Counted from the first letter of the stretch, positions 1 to 5,104 are shown. The stretch: 5,207 bases of DNA from Candidatus Woesearchaeota archaeon (GCA_016215305.1 JACRKI010000042.1:1-5207); one strand, 5' to 3'. The notes: generated by a model from the letters alone, not told the origin. Made by a program: numbers and translations.

Positions 1-591
1 ACGCTTGGTCAGATCAAAGCCAGCAAAATCAATGCCAACAAAACAAAGATTATTTTGAATGTGGCAAAACACAGTAATTTCTGGATTTTCTAAATCAACC
101 TCAAGAGTCGGAGAGAGTGCGCAGATTTGTTTTCCCACTAACGCTGCGGCATCTCTGCTGTTGAACCCATGATCACCAATGCGTTCGCACTCCACACGAA
201 AAGTATGACCTGTAAGCACAGAAATATCTGCGTTTTTCAAGAGCAATGCTGTTTGTGTTTCAAGATTGTCAAGAGTTTCCGCGAAAGAACATTGCCCAAA
301 GACGCGAAGCACGCGTCGGAGTGCTTGTGTTCGATAGCAAAGTTCTGCGAGCTGCAAATCACTTGCGCAAAAACTAATATAACCAGACCCTGAAGTTGCG
401 GCAACTCCCAATAATTCCTGAATTTCCTGAACAGCGATTTGTTCAAATCCGCGAAATGTGGTTGCGAAAGCGGGATGAAGAACAACAGTTTTTGAAGAAG
501 CAGATTTCTTACTGCTTTTAGTTTTCTTGGAAGTATTTTTTTTAGTCTCCTTTTTAGTTTTTTTCATAGTATCTTTTTTAGATTGCTTCAT
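1..591 (-). CDS. THUMP-domain tRNA/rRNA methyltransferase, N-terminal 197 codons (runs off window)
   Basis: The frame stays open from the ATG at 591 to the window edge, so the C-terminal catalytic part is missing. Residues 1-34 form a tail with 15 lysines and no hydrophobic core. Residues about 45-100 (FRGFEQIAVQEIQELLG..., then RTQALRRVLRVFG) resemble the N-terminal half of THUMP-methyltransferases of the Trm14/TrmN/RlmL type. Residues about 130-197 carry the THUMP hallmarks FRVECERIGDHGFNSRDAA, VDLENPEITVFCHI, and a final VGIDFAGFDLTKR just before the expected Rossmann methyltransferase domain. In known members THUMP binds the tRNA acceptor end and the SAM domain makes m2G (position 6 in Trm14, 10 in Trm-G10); which one this is cannot be seen here. 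A second in-frame ATG at 567 is possible. The ATG at 591 is preferred because a TATA-like element lies about 27 nt upstream and there is no SD, suggesting a leaderless mRNA. Confidence 0.85.
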   Translation of the reverse strand, partial: MKQSKKDTMKKTKKETKKNTSKKTKSSKKSASSKTVVLHPAFATTFRGFEQIAVQEIQELLGVAATSGSGYISFCASDLQLAELCYRTQALRRVLRVFGQCSFAETLDNLETQTALLLKNADISVLTGHTFRVECERIGDHGFNSRDAAALVGKQICALSPTLEVDLENPEITVFCHIQNNLCFVGIDFAGFDLTKR

Positions 592-612
592 ATACTGGAA
601 AAAAAGAAACAT

Positions 613-624
613 ACTTTTAAAACT
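613..624 (-). promoter_or_regulatory. TATA-like element of the THUMP methyltransferase gene
   Basis: On the minus strand TTTTAAAA (622 to 615) is centred about 27 nt before the ATG at 591. That spacing fits an archaeal TBP site driving a leaderless transcript that starts at or next to the start codon. No SD sequence is seen between this element and the ATG, which supports the reading. The motif is short and AT-rich, so chance occurrence is possible. Confidence 0.5.
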
Positions 625-653
625 TACTGTCGAATAAGTGAAATAAGAGAAAC

Positions 654-666
654 AAAAAATAAAAAA
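654..666 (-). terminator. Oligo-T terminator of the small-protein operon
   Basis: Directly after the TGA of the last small gene (669-667) the minus strand reads six T, one A, six T, then GTTT. Archaeal transcription commonly stops at such T-tracts without a hairpin. Its position, touching the stop codon and ahead of the methyltransferase promoter, suggests the operon ends here. Confidence 0.55.
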
Positions 667-861
667 TCACTGATACGTCGTATTCCCGCGAGAGTTCAAC
701 TTGTATTTGGTTTTCCCAACAACTCCTGCTTTTCCAGAAGAAACTGTTGCCGTGCCTCTGCTCAGACCAGTTGCCTGACCTGCTCGAGAGCGTGTCTGCC
801 AAAGTCCTACGGCAGCATTTTCAGATGCTGTTCTTCCTGTTGATCGCGCTTTCATTGCCAT
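667..861 (-). CDS. Small basic Gly/Ser/Thr-rich protein, 64 aa (fourth of four)
   Basis: Last gene of the minus-strand operon. The protein has 11 Lys/Arg against one Glu, no Cys, no signal peptide and no membrane helix, so it is probably disordered. It is not a family I recognise. Two stretches match its neighbours: NAAVGLWQT (residues 15-23) parallels GAASGHVFRQT of the 61-aa protein, and GTATVSSGK (36-44) parallels GLATVAGGG. It starts one base after the stop of the preceding gene (TAA-A-ATG) and has no clear SD of its own, so translation is probably coupled to that gene. An alternative start is Met3 at 855. The C-terminus, NSRGNTTYQ, lacks the Lys-rich ending of its siblings. Possible roles include nucleic-acid binding or a stress-related disordered protein; both are guesses. 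Confidence 0.6.
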   Translation of the reverse strand: MAMKARSTGRTASENAAVGLWQTRSRAGQATGLSRGTATVSSGKAGVVGKTKYKLNSRGNTTYQ

Positions 862-862
862 T

Positions 863-1048
863 TTATTTCTTTGCTTTTTTCAAGCCGCGATTTCCTCCTC
901 CTGCTACAGTTGCAAGTCCAGACTGTTGCCCAACCATCACTCCTTCGCCTGTCTGACGAAAAACATGCCCAGATGCTGCTCCTGTTTTTTTTGCGCTTAA
1001 CCCTTTTGTCTTTCCAACAGTAGCTTGTGCTTTTCCTTGTGTTTCCAT
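863..1048 (-). CDS. Small basic Gly-rich protein, 61 aa (third of four)
   Basis: The ATG at 1048 is chosen over an upstream in-frame ATG (1108) because GAGGTGAT, a full match to the archaeal anti-SD, lies 4 nt before it and the earlier start would overlap the previous gene. The protein has 11 Lys/Arg against two Glu, many Gly, and ends in RGLKKAKK. Shared motifs are GAASGHVFRQT (residues 23-33; compare SAAKGHIVFQD in the 62-aa protein), SGLATVAGGG (43-52), and a terminal GLK followed by basic residues as in both upstream siblings. No cysteine, signal peptide or membrane segment is seen. This looks like one copy of a tandemly duplicated, rapidly diverging family of unknown function. Confidence 0.65.
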   Translation of the reverse strand: METQGKAQATVGKTKGLSAKKTGAASGHVFRQTGEGVMVGQQSGLATVAGGGNRGLKKAKK

Positions 1049-1052
1049 TAAT

Positions 1053-1060
1053 ATCACCTC
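1053..1060 (-). promoter_or_regulatory. Strong Shine-Dalgarno site of the 61-aa gene
   Basis: GAGGTGAT on the minus strand is an eight-base match to the 3' end of archaeal 16S rRNA (AUCACCUC), four bases before the ATG at 1048. It fixes the start codon and shows that this small ORF is equipped for efficient translation. Confidence 0.8.
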
Positions 1061-1076
1061 AGAGATTATGATAAGA

Positions 1077-1265
1077 TTATGGCGAACTGCCTCTTCGTTT
1101 GAGACCACGGCCAGTTACCGCAGAAAAACCGCCGGAATTGCCAGTTGCGTCAGAAACTGATTTATCCTGAAAAACAATGTGACCTTTTGCTGCGCTTGTA
1201 TTTTCAACGCTCTTGCCTTTAAATCCTGGGCGAGATTGACTTAATGTGTGACCGCGTATTGCCAT
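1077..1265 (-). CDS. Small basic Gly/Ser-rich protein, 62 aa (second of four)
   Basis: The ATG at 1265 follows AGGTGA by four bases; that SD overlaps the last base of the preceding gene's stop, which is typical of a tight operon. The protein has 10 Lys/Arg and three acidic residues, no Cys and no membrane segment. SAAKGHIVFQD (residues 24-34) aligns with the 61-aa sibling, and TGRGLKRRGSS near the end matches the family's C-terminal GLK-plus-basic pattern. The function is unknown and I do not recognise a named family. Good SD sites and in-frame conservation of motifs argue that this is a real gene rather than a chance ORF. Confidence 0.65.
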   Translation of the reverse strand: MAIRGHTLSQSRPGFKGKSVENTSAAKGHIVFQDKSVSDATGNSGGFSAVTGRGLKRRGSSP

Positions 1266-1269
1266 TGTT

Positions 1270-1275
1270 TCACCT
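1270..1275 (-). promoter_or_regulatory. Shine-Dalgarno site of the 62-aa gene
   Basis: AGGTGA on the minus strand, four bases before the ATG at 1265. Its first A is also the last base of the upstream gene's TAA, so termination and re-initiation can be coupled. Confidence 0.7.
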
Positions 1276-1442
1276 TATTCTTTTTTGTTTGCGTGTTTCA
1301 AACCGCTTCCTAAACCAAGCTGTTTTCCACCTGAAGTTCCAGATGAAGTTTTAACAGTTCCACCTGCTTTTAGATTTGCTTGTCTACTTTTTGCATTTGG
1401 TGAGTTCCCACCAACTTTATGTGTATAGCTTCCTTCTGGCAT
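1275..1442 (-). CDS. Small basic Gly/Ser-rich protein, 55 aa (first of four)
   Basis: First gene of the operon. It starts at the ATG at 1442, six bases after GAGGTG. It has nine Lys/Arg and two Glu, and is rich in Gly, Ser and Asn: MPEGSYTHKVGGNSPNAK at the N-terminus, then TSSGTSGGKQLGLGSGLKH near the end. No Cys, signal peptide or membrane helix is seen, so it is probably disordered. It lacks the AAxGH-V-F motif of the next two proteins but shares the C-terminal GSGLK followed by basic residues, so it is either a more distant paralogue or merely similar in composition. The function is unknown. It sits about 38 nt downstream of the predicted transcription start. Confidence 0.6.
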   Translation of the reverse strand: MPEGSYTHKVGGNSPNAKSRQANLKAGGTVKTSSGTSGGKQLGLGSGLKHANKKE

Positions 1443-1448
1443 AAATAA

Positions 1449-1454
1449 CACCTC
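1449..1454 (-). promoter_or_regulatory. Shine-Dalgarno site of the 55-aa gene
   Basis: GAGGTG on the minus strand, six bases before the ATG at 1442. It supports this as the first cistron of the small-protein operon. Confidence 0.7.
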
Positions 1455-1463
1455 ATTTTAGAA

Positions 1464-1478
1464 TCTCAGTGACTGAGA
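1464..1478. promoter_or_regulatory. Perfect 15-bp palindrome, candidate operator
   Basis: TCTCAGT-G-ACTGAGA is a perfect 7-bp inverted repeat around one base. For the minus-strand operon it begins about 2 nt after the predicted transcription start, where a bound dimer would block initiation. For the plus-strand ORF it lies upstream of the TATA element. It could also form a 6-bp RNA hairpin with a TGA loop in the operon's 5' UTR. No regulator gene is visible nearby. Confidence 0.5.
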
Positions 1479-1500
1479 CAGCATATTTATCTAAAAGAGA

Positions 1501-1510
1501 GTATATAAAA
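1501..1510. promoter_or_regulatory. Shared bidirectional archaeal TATA element
   Basis: On the minus strand it reads TTTTATATAC and contains the consensus TTTATATA. The predicted start near 1480 would give a 38-nt leader before the 55-aa gene. On the plus strand TATATAAAA is preceded by purine-rich AAGAGAG, a plausible BRE, and is centred 25 nt before the ATG at 1530, as expected of a leaderless gene. One TBP site may therefore serve both directions. Confidence 0.65.
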
Positions 1511-1529
1511 CTTACGAAAGTAAAGAGAA

Positions 1530-1613
1530 ATGAGTAAGAAAAAAGTATCACGAAGCAGGAATAAAGAAAACAAACACAATGAGCAAACTGCACGCAAAGC
1601 TTATAAAGAATGA
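1530..1613 (+). CDS. Possible 27-aa very basic leaderless small ORF
   Basis: The translation is MSKKKVSRSRNKENKHNEQ followed by TARKAYKE. It has many Lys/Arg, no hydrophobic stretch and no recognised family. Evidence for reality is the TATA element centred 25 nt upstream of the ATG with no SD (leaderless pattern), and a stop that overlaps a downstream ATG as ATGA at 1610-1613, typical of translational coupling. Evidence against is the short length and A-rich sequence, which makes Lys codons common by chance. It may be a leader peptide for the helical orphan gene or a small nucleic-acid-binding protein; both are inference. Confidence 0.35.
   Translation: MSKKKVSRSRNKENKHNEQTARKAYKE
1601..1607 (+). 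promoter_or_regulatory. TATA element ahead of the helical orphan gene
   Basis: TTATAAA is centred 27 nt before the ATG at 1631, fitting a leaderless start there. It supports 1631 over the earlier in-frame ATG at 1610, which has no such element at the right distance. It overlaps the end of the 27-aa ORF. Confidence 0.45.
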
Positions 1614-1630
1614 TATATAATCATTATAAA

Positions 1631-2077
1631 ATGCGGGACCAATTGGAAGAAGCGTATGAGGAATTAAAACGTGTAGACCATTTGATTTATGTCAGTCTCA
1701 AGTATACTCGCACGACGGATGTTCTTAAGAATGTAATTGAGCGTATGATTGCGACGTCAGAGTGCATGATGAACGCGGTTGCGGAGCATGCGAAGCAGAC
1801 AGGCAAAGTAAAAACATTTCCAATTCAGCCAATGATGAAGTGCAAGGAATTAAAGCGCTTATATGGAACAGAGCAGGAATTGAATGATTTCTTAGAAATG
1901 TATATTCTTCTCAAAACATTAAGCAGAGCAGAGTATAACAGCATTAATGAATATCGACGACATGTCACGCTTATTGCGCAGTTGGAGGAAGGAGAATATC
2001 ATGTCCACATTGACAAGGTCACGGAGTTTTACAAAAATTTAAGAAGATATATGGAATACATTAAATCAATGATGTAA
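1631..2077 (+). CDS. Conserved-looking all-helical orphan protein, 148 aa
   Basis: The protein is soluble and strongly alpha-helical, with no signal peptide or membrane helix. It opens with MRDQLEEAYEELKRVDHLIY, followed by VSLKYTRTTDVLKNVIERM. A middle amphipathic stretch (LYGTEQELNDFLEMYILLKTL) leads to EYRRHVTLI and a C-terminal helix YKNLRRYMEYIKSMM. The helical layout and the internal YRRH suggest a HEPN-like four-helix domain, as in several small archaeal orphans, but the canonical RX4-6H nuclease motif is absent, so no activity is claimed. From memory, similar N-termini occur in DPANN genomes; I cannot verify this here. The ATG at 1631 is chosen because of the TATA at 1601-1607; the ATG at 1610 would add MIYNHYK and be coupled to the 27-aa ORF by an ATGA overlap. 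It lies 123 bp before the ATPase gene on the same strand. Confidence 0.75.
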   Translation: MRDQLEEAYEELKRVDHLIYVSLKYTRTTDVLKNVIERMIATSECMMNAVAEHAKQTGKVKTFPIQPMMKCKELKRLYGTEQELNDFLEMYILLKTLSRAEYNSINEYRRHVTLIAQLEEGEYHVHIDKVTEFYKNLRRYMEYIKSMM

Positions 2078-2078
2078 A

Positions 2079-2124
2079 TAAAATCCTCACATTCGGATAC
2101 TTCGTATCCTCATGGAGGATTTTA
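2079..2124 (-). repeat. 46-nt nested-hairpin element, copy 1 (inverted relative to copy 2)
   Basis: It begins one base after the orphan gene's stop. Read on the minus strand it has: a 10-bp outer stem (TAAAATCCTC with GAGGATTTTA), CATGA, a 6-bp inner stem (GGATAC with GTATCC) closed by GAA, then GAATGT. CAT can pair with ATG, leaving tandem G-A/A-G mismatches against the inner stem and one bulged T. C-GAA-G is a known unusually stable DNA mini-hairpin loop. The hairpin also folds in plus-strand RNA, where it could end or protect the orphan mRNA. Against copy 2 it matches at 32 of 46 positions with differences only in paired stem positions. Confidence 0.8.
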
Positions 2125-2144
2125 AAAAAAGAGAATAAAATAAC

Positions 2145-2149
2145 GGAGG
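2145..2149 (+). promoter_or_regulatory. Displaced Shine-Dalgarno site of the ATPase gene
   Basis: GGAGG (within GGAGGGGG, 2145-2152) is the only good SD upstream of the ATPase start, but it is 51 nt away. The intervening bases are three G, the 46-nt hairpin copy 2, and TT. If the hairpin folds, the effective spacing is about five bases, which is close to ideal. Other reading: a G-rich run with no role, if the transcript starts downstream of it. Confidence 0.5.
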
Positions 2150-2152
2150 GGG

Positions 2153-2198
2153 TAAAATTTCTCATGACGCAACGAAGTTGCGGAATGTTGAAATTTTA
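2153..2198 (+). repeat. 46-nt nested-hairpin element, copy 2, between SD and start codon
   Basis: On the plus strand: outer stem TAAAATTTC with GAAATTTTA (9 bp plus one T-T opposition), CATGA, inner stem CGCAAC with GTTGCG closed by GAA, then GAATGT. Length and internal loops are identical to copy 1 in the opposite orientation, 28 nt away. Stem differences at aligned positions 7/40, 8/39, 9/38, 16/30, 18/28 and 19/27 are compensatory; only 10/37 is not (C-G against T-T). It ends two bases before the ATPase ATG. It may be a translational control element, half of a REPIN-like pair, or both. Confidence 0.8.
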
Positions 2199-2200
2199 TT

Positions 2201-2986
2201 ATGACAAAGTTTTTTGCCATTATCAGCGCAAAAGGCGGTGTGGGAAAAACAACCACCACAATCAATCTTGCTGGTGCGCTGCTTGCTTTTGGCAGGGAAG
2301 TGATTGCGATTGACGCAGACCTGACTGCGCCAAACATGTCGATTATGCTTGGAGTCCCGAATCTTCCAAGATCTCTGCATGATGTTCTCGACGGAAAATT
2401 GCCGCTAAGTTCCTGTTTGTACTATCATCATTCTGGCTTGCGAATTATTCCTGGCAACATTGCGTATGAAAGCGCGAAGGACATTAATCTCAGCAATTTC
2501 AAGTATGCAATACAGGAACTGCAGGGAAAAGCAGAAATTGTGTTGATTGATGGCGCGCCAGGAGTGAGTCCAGAAGCGCAGACTATTATTGAGGCAGTGG
2601 ATTTTGTGATTCCAATTACAACACCAGATCTTGCAGCGATGAGTGACTGCAGGAAAACAATCAAGATGGCGCGGGAATTAAACAAAGCGGTGTTTGGTAT
2701 TATTGTCAATCGCGTTCGTGGCGAAGCGCATGAAGTGGATGTTCCGAATATTGAAGCGTTTTTGGAAACTCCAGTGATTGGCGTGATTCCGGAAGAAACA
2801 GCAGTGCGTCAGGCATCGCAGTTGAAGAGTCCTGTTATTTTTACGCATCCTGATGAGAAAATAAGTCATGCGTATAAGCAGGTTGCGGCAAAGTTGTTTG
2901 GCGAAGAGTATCATGCGCATGCGCCAAAAAAAGAAGTTCCTTCGTTTGCGCATGAAGTTATTTCAGGATGGATGGGGAAGAAATAG
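2201..2986 (+). CDS. minD: MinD/ParA-family P-loop ATPase, 261 aa
   Basis: Full-length deviant-Walker-A ATPase. KGGVGKTT spans residues 11-18, with signature Lys11 and P-loop Lys16. The switch I region is IDADLTAPN (37-45), with Asp40 at the position of the catalytic aspartate of bacterial MinD. Walker B is EIVLIDGAPGV (112-122, Asp117). IVNRV (about 168-172), where family members often carry N-x-V for base contact, follows. Family members dimerise on ATP and position division or cell-surface machinery; archaea carry several paralogues whose partners are often unknown, so the symbol is family-level. The C-terminal SFAHEVISGWMGKK could be a short amphipathic membrane-binding helix like that of MinD. 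The start is certain because the first beta strand begins at residue 4. No MinC, MinE or ParB partner is in view. Confidence 0.9.
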   Translation: MTKFFAIISAKGGVGKTTTTINLAGALLAFGREVIAIDADLTAPNMSIMLGVPNLPRSLHDVLDGKLPLSSCLYYHHSGLRIIPGNIAYESAKDINLSNFKYAIQELQGKAEIVLIDGAPGVSPEAQTIIEAVDFVIPITTPDLAAMSDCRKTIKMARELNKAVFGIIVNRVRGEAHEVDVPNIEAFLETPVIGVIPEETAVRQASQLKSPVIFTHPDEKISHAYKQVAAKLFGEEYHAHAPKKEVPSFAHEVISGWMGKK

Positions 2987-2997
2987 AAAAATAAATC

Positions 2998-3013
2998 AAA
3001 AATGATAAAAAAA
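2998..3013 (-). terminator. Oligo-T terminator of the large minus-strand gene
   Basis: On the minus strand, about 48 nt after the stop at 3062, the sequence runs T7 (3013-3007), then T5 (3002-2998), with further T-rich sequence toward the ATPase stop. This is typical of archaeal T-tract termination. A weak CTCC/GGAG pairing lies upstream of it. The gap 2987-3061 between the convergent genes holds nothing else recognisable. Confidence 0.45.
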
Positions 3014-3061
3014 TTATCTCCATGATTGATGCACTGCGACGCGGGGAGTGTAGTGTTCTGT

Positions 3062-5104
3062 TTATATATGCATTTCCTCAGGAACAATTGTTCTTGCTTT
3101 AGAGAGATAGTGCATAATTGCGGGAGCAACGTCTAATGATACTTCTTGATTTCCATTCTGCGCTTCAAATGCTTCTTTCACTTTTGTTTCTAATCTGTTG
3201 AGATATCGCACGCCAAAATTGTCAAAGCCATAATCAAACGCAATAATTCTTCCACAGTCATCATAATATGCGGGAGTGTGCGTGTGTTCAGGGTATTGTT
3301 GTTTTAGTTCTTGAGGAATTTGCTCATCAAGAACACCAACATTACAAAAGATCATTGTTGGTTTATATATTTGCGCAGGATTTACAGGCATCATCTCTAC
3401 AAGTTTTTGATGATAGTTTCTAATAATTAATGGAACCTCTGCGGTATTCCATAACCCAAAGTGATATGGTTTTTGTTCATTATTCACTGCAAGTCCTTTA
3501 TAGACAGCTACTGTTCTTTGAAATTCTTCTGATGCGCGCAATTTTTTCATATCTTCTTCTGTTTTTCCTAAAGAAGCGTACTCTTCTCGCCTCAATCCAT
3601 TCGCGTCATTCATCGCAATGACTTGGTTGAGATAGCCTTGGTACGCATCAGGATATCGAGCCGCGGTATTTTCTGTCCCTCTATCAACAAGGTGCTGTGT
3701 TCCATCAACAACAATGATGATTGGCTGTTCTTCCATAAATTTTCTTCTCCTGCCTTTGAACAATCTGCTGTTCATCACTTCTTTGTTGTCGTGGGATTCT
3801 GTAGAGCCAACTTTACAGCCGATAAGAACCTCAATGCCCTCTGCTTCTAAATGAGGAACCAATGGAGCGACAGGAAGATATCCATAACTGAAGTTTGGCA
3901 CAACAACAACTTTTCTTCCTTGCTTATCTGCGCGTTGCTTTACTTGTAAAATAAAATCATACAATTTTTGCGCTTCATGAGCAACACATGCGACTTCAAA
4001 TGCGTCTTGCGAGGAGAGTGCTTGTTCTTGCGCGGATGAATTTGCGAAAATCTTTTCATAATCCTCATAACTAAAGTGGTTCTTGATATACTTCTTTACT
4101 TTTTCATGATCGACAAATTCCCTGAATCGCGTATATTCTAAACTCCTGTGAAGAGTATTTGTTGCGTCAAATCTGCCTGCTGAGAATGAAGCCGCTGTTT
4201 GTTTCCATTCGCTGATTGTTGCAGTTCTGTCTTTTGCGTCATGATCTCTTGCGCGATACAATTCTACGATAAGGCTGGGTGTTGGGATAAAACCTTGCTC
4301 ACCAATAAAAGTAGTGATCTCTTCTATTTCTTTCAGACTGATTTCATTCCTTTTGATTTGTTCAAAAAAAGCAGTTCCTCGAAGGGGATGCAACGACTTC
4401 ATGATCGCATCTAATTTTGTTGCGTCTTCTGTGTGAAAATAGGAGCACAGTGCTGATGCAATACCATCTTCTATTTGACCATAATGATATATCTCATTAG
4501 AAAATGCGTTGACTATTGCAGCTATTTGTTCCGCGTCTCTTTCCTTTTGCGCAAAAAGATTCTGTACTTGTTGTTGCGAGAAAACATGCATTTTTGGGAT
4601 CCTACGATTTTTATTCCCTGATGCAATATTTTCCACCATCTTTCTTAAAACTGGAATATTTGCATGATACTGTGCAAGCAGATTTTTGAATTCATCAGTA
4701 GAAAGAAATGAAACTACTTTGCTTCCTAATGAGGCATAGCGGTCCGCTCTATCAATTCCAATAAAGACAACATCTTCAACTGCTTTTCCATATTTTCCTG
4801 CCTCTGCGAGCGCGTCTCGTACTTCTTGATTTTGCCAACGATAAGTCACGCCGGGAAATTGATGAGGAGTGATAAGTGCAATACGACCCATATCTTCAAC
4901 AATATATGAAAGGACGTTTCTTCCTGCGTCTTTGTAGAAGTCATACACTTTTTGCGCTTCTTCTCCTTGTAAACTCTGGATGCGTCTTTCTAAAGGATTA
5001 GTAAGATCATTGGATGCCCAACGGAGACCATTGAGAAGATGTTCTCCCAACGCCTTAGTCATTGCATAAACCATATCTGAACCATAGTTTTTTGCGAGGC
5101 GCAA
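3062..5104 (-). CDS. Large unrecognised soluble protein, about 680 aa, 5' end frameshifted
   Basis: The open frame first offers a TTG at 5104, with a stop three codons upstream (5113-5111). The true N-terminus very probably lies in another frame at 5105-5207, giving about 714 aa in all. No signal peptide or membrane helix is seen. The N-terminal and middle thirds are helical. Residues about 395-475 look like an alpha/beta core: RKVVVVPNFSYGYLPVAPLV, then EGIEVLIGCKVG, then PIIIVVDGTQHLVDRG. This strand-loop pattern recalls phosphoribosyltransferase-like or other Rossmannoid folds, but no PRPP motif is convincing. A C-terminal segment has KPTMIFCNVGVLDEQIP and YYDDCGRIIAFDYGFDNFG. I do not recognise the family. 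Codon use (GCG, CGC rich) resembles its neighbours, so there is no sign of recent transfer. It converges on the ATPase gene. Confidence 0.7.
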   Translation of the reverse strand: MRLAKNYGSDMVYAMTKALGEHLLNGLRWASNDLTNPLERRIQSLQGEEAQKVYDFYKDAGRNVLSYIVEDMGRIALITPHQFPGVTYRWQNQEVRDALAEAGKYGKAVEDVVFIGIDRADRYASLGSKVVSFLSTDEFKNLLAQYHANIPVLRKMVENIASGNKNRRIPKMHVFSQQQVQNLFAQKERDAEQIAAIVNAFSNEIYHYGQIEDGIASALCSYFHTEDATKLDAIMKSLHPLRGTAFFEQIKRNEISLKEIEEITTFIGEQGFIPTPSLIVELYRARDHDAKDRTATISEWKQTAASFSAGRFDATNTLHRSLEYTRFREFVDHEKVKKYIKNHFSYEDYEKIFANSSAQEQALSSQDAFEVACVAHEAQKLYDFILQVKQRADKQGRKVVVVPNFSYGYLPVAPLVPHLEAEGIEVLIGCKVGSTESHDNKEVMNSRLFKGRRRKFMEEQPIIIVVDGTQHLVDRGTENTAARYPDAYQGYLNQVIAMNDANGLRREEYASLGKTEEDMKKLRASEEFQRTVAVYKGLAVNNEQKPYHFGLWNTAEVPLIIRNYHQKLVEMMPVNPAQIYKPTMIFCNVGVLDEQIPQELKQQYPEHTHTPAYYDDCGRIIAFDYGFDNFGVRYLNRLETKVKEAFEAQNGNQEVSLDVAPAIMHYLSKARTIVPEEMHI

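Noticed and set aside
237..485. 82-aa minus-strand ORF inside the methyltransferase
   Set aside because: It is an out-of-frame shadow. The THUMP motifs lie in another frame that is open over all of 1-591.
583..956. Plus-strand ORFs opposite the small-protein operon
   Set aside because: They are antisense shadows. The minus-strand frames have SD sites, tight spacing and shared motifs, while the plus frames are Cys/Phe/Ser-rich and lack SD sites or promoters.
667..1442. KGG-repeat stress proteins (YciG-like)
   Set aside because: The Gly/Lys/Ser composition is similar, but the characteristic repeated RKGG-type units are not present in any of the four proteins.
1631..2077. HEPN RNase toxin
   Set aside because: The helical layout is suggestive, but no RX4-6H motif is found and no antitoxin-like neighbour such as an MNT nucleotidyltransferase is present.
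2079..2198. Kink-turn (L7Ae-binding) reading of the CATGA/GAATGT loop
   Set aside because: Tandem G-A pairs are possible, but the three bases on each strand can pair as CAT/ATG, so the one-sided three-base bulge of a canonical kink-turn is missing.
2079..2198. CRISPR array or direct repeats
   Set aside because: There are only two copies, inverted to one another, with variable stems and no regular spacers. No cas gene is present.
2164..2311. ORF starting at the ATG inside hairpin copy 2 and overlapping the ATPase
   Set aside because: It is out of frame with the ATPase, rich in Cys/His/Trp like a typical shadow, and its start lies in the structured loop. At most it is a decoy start.
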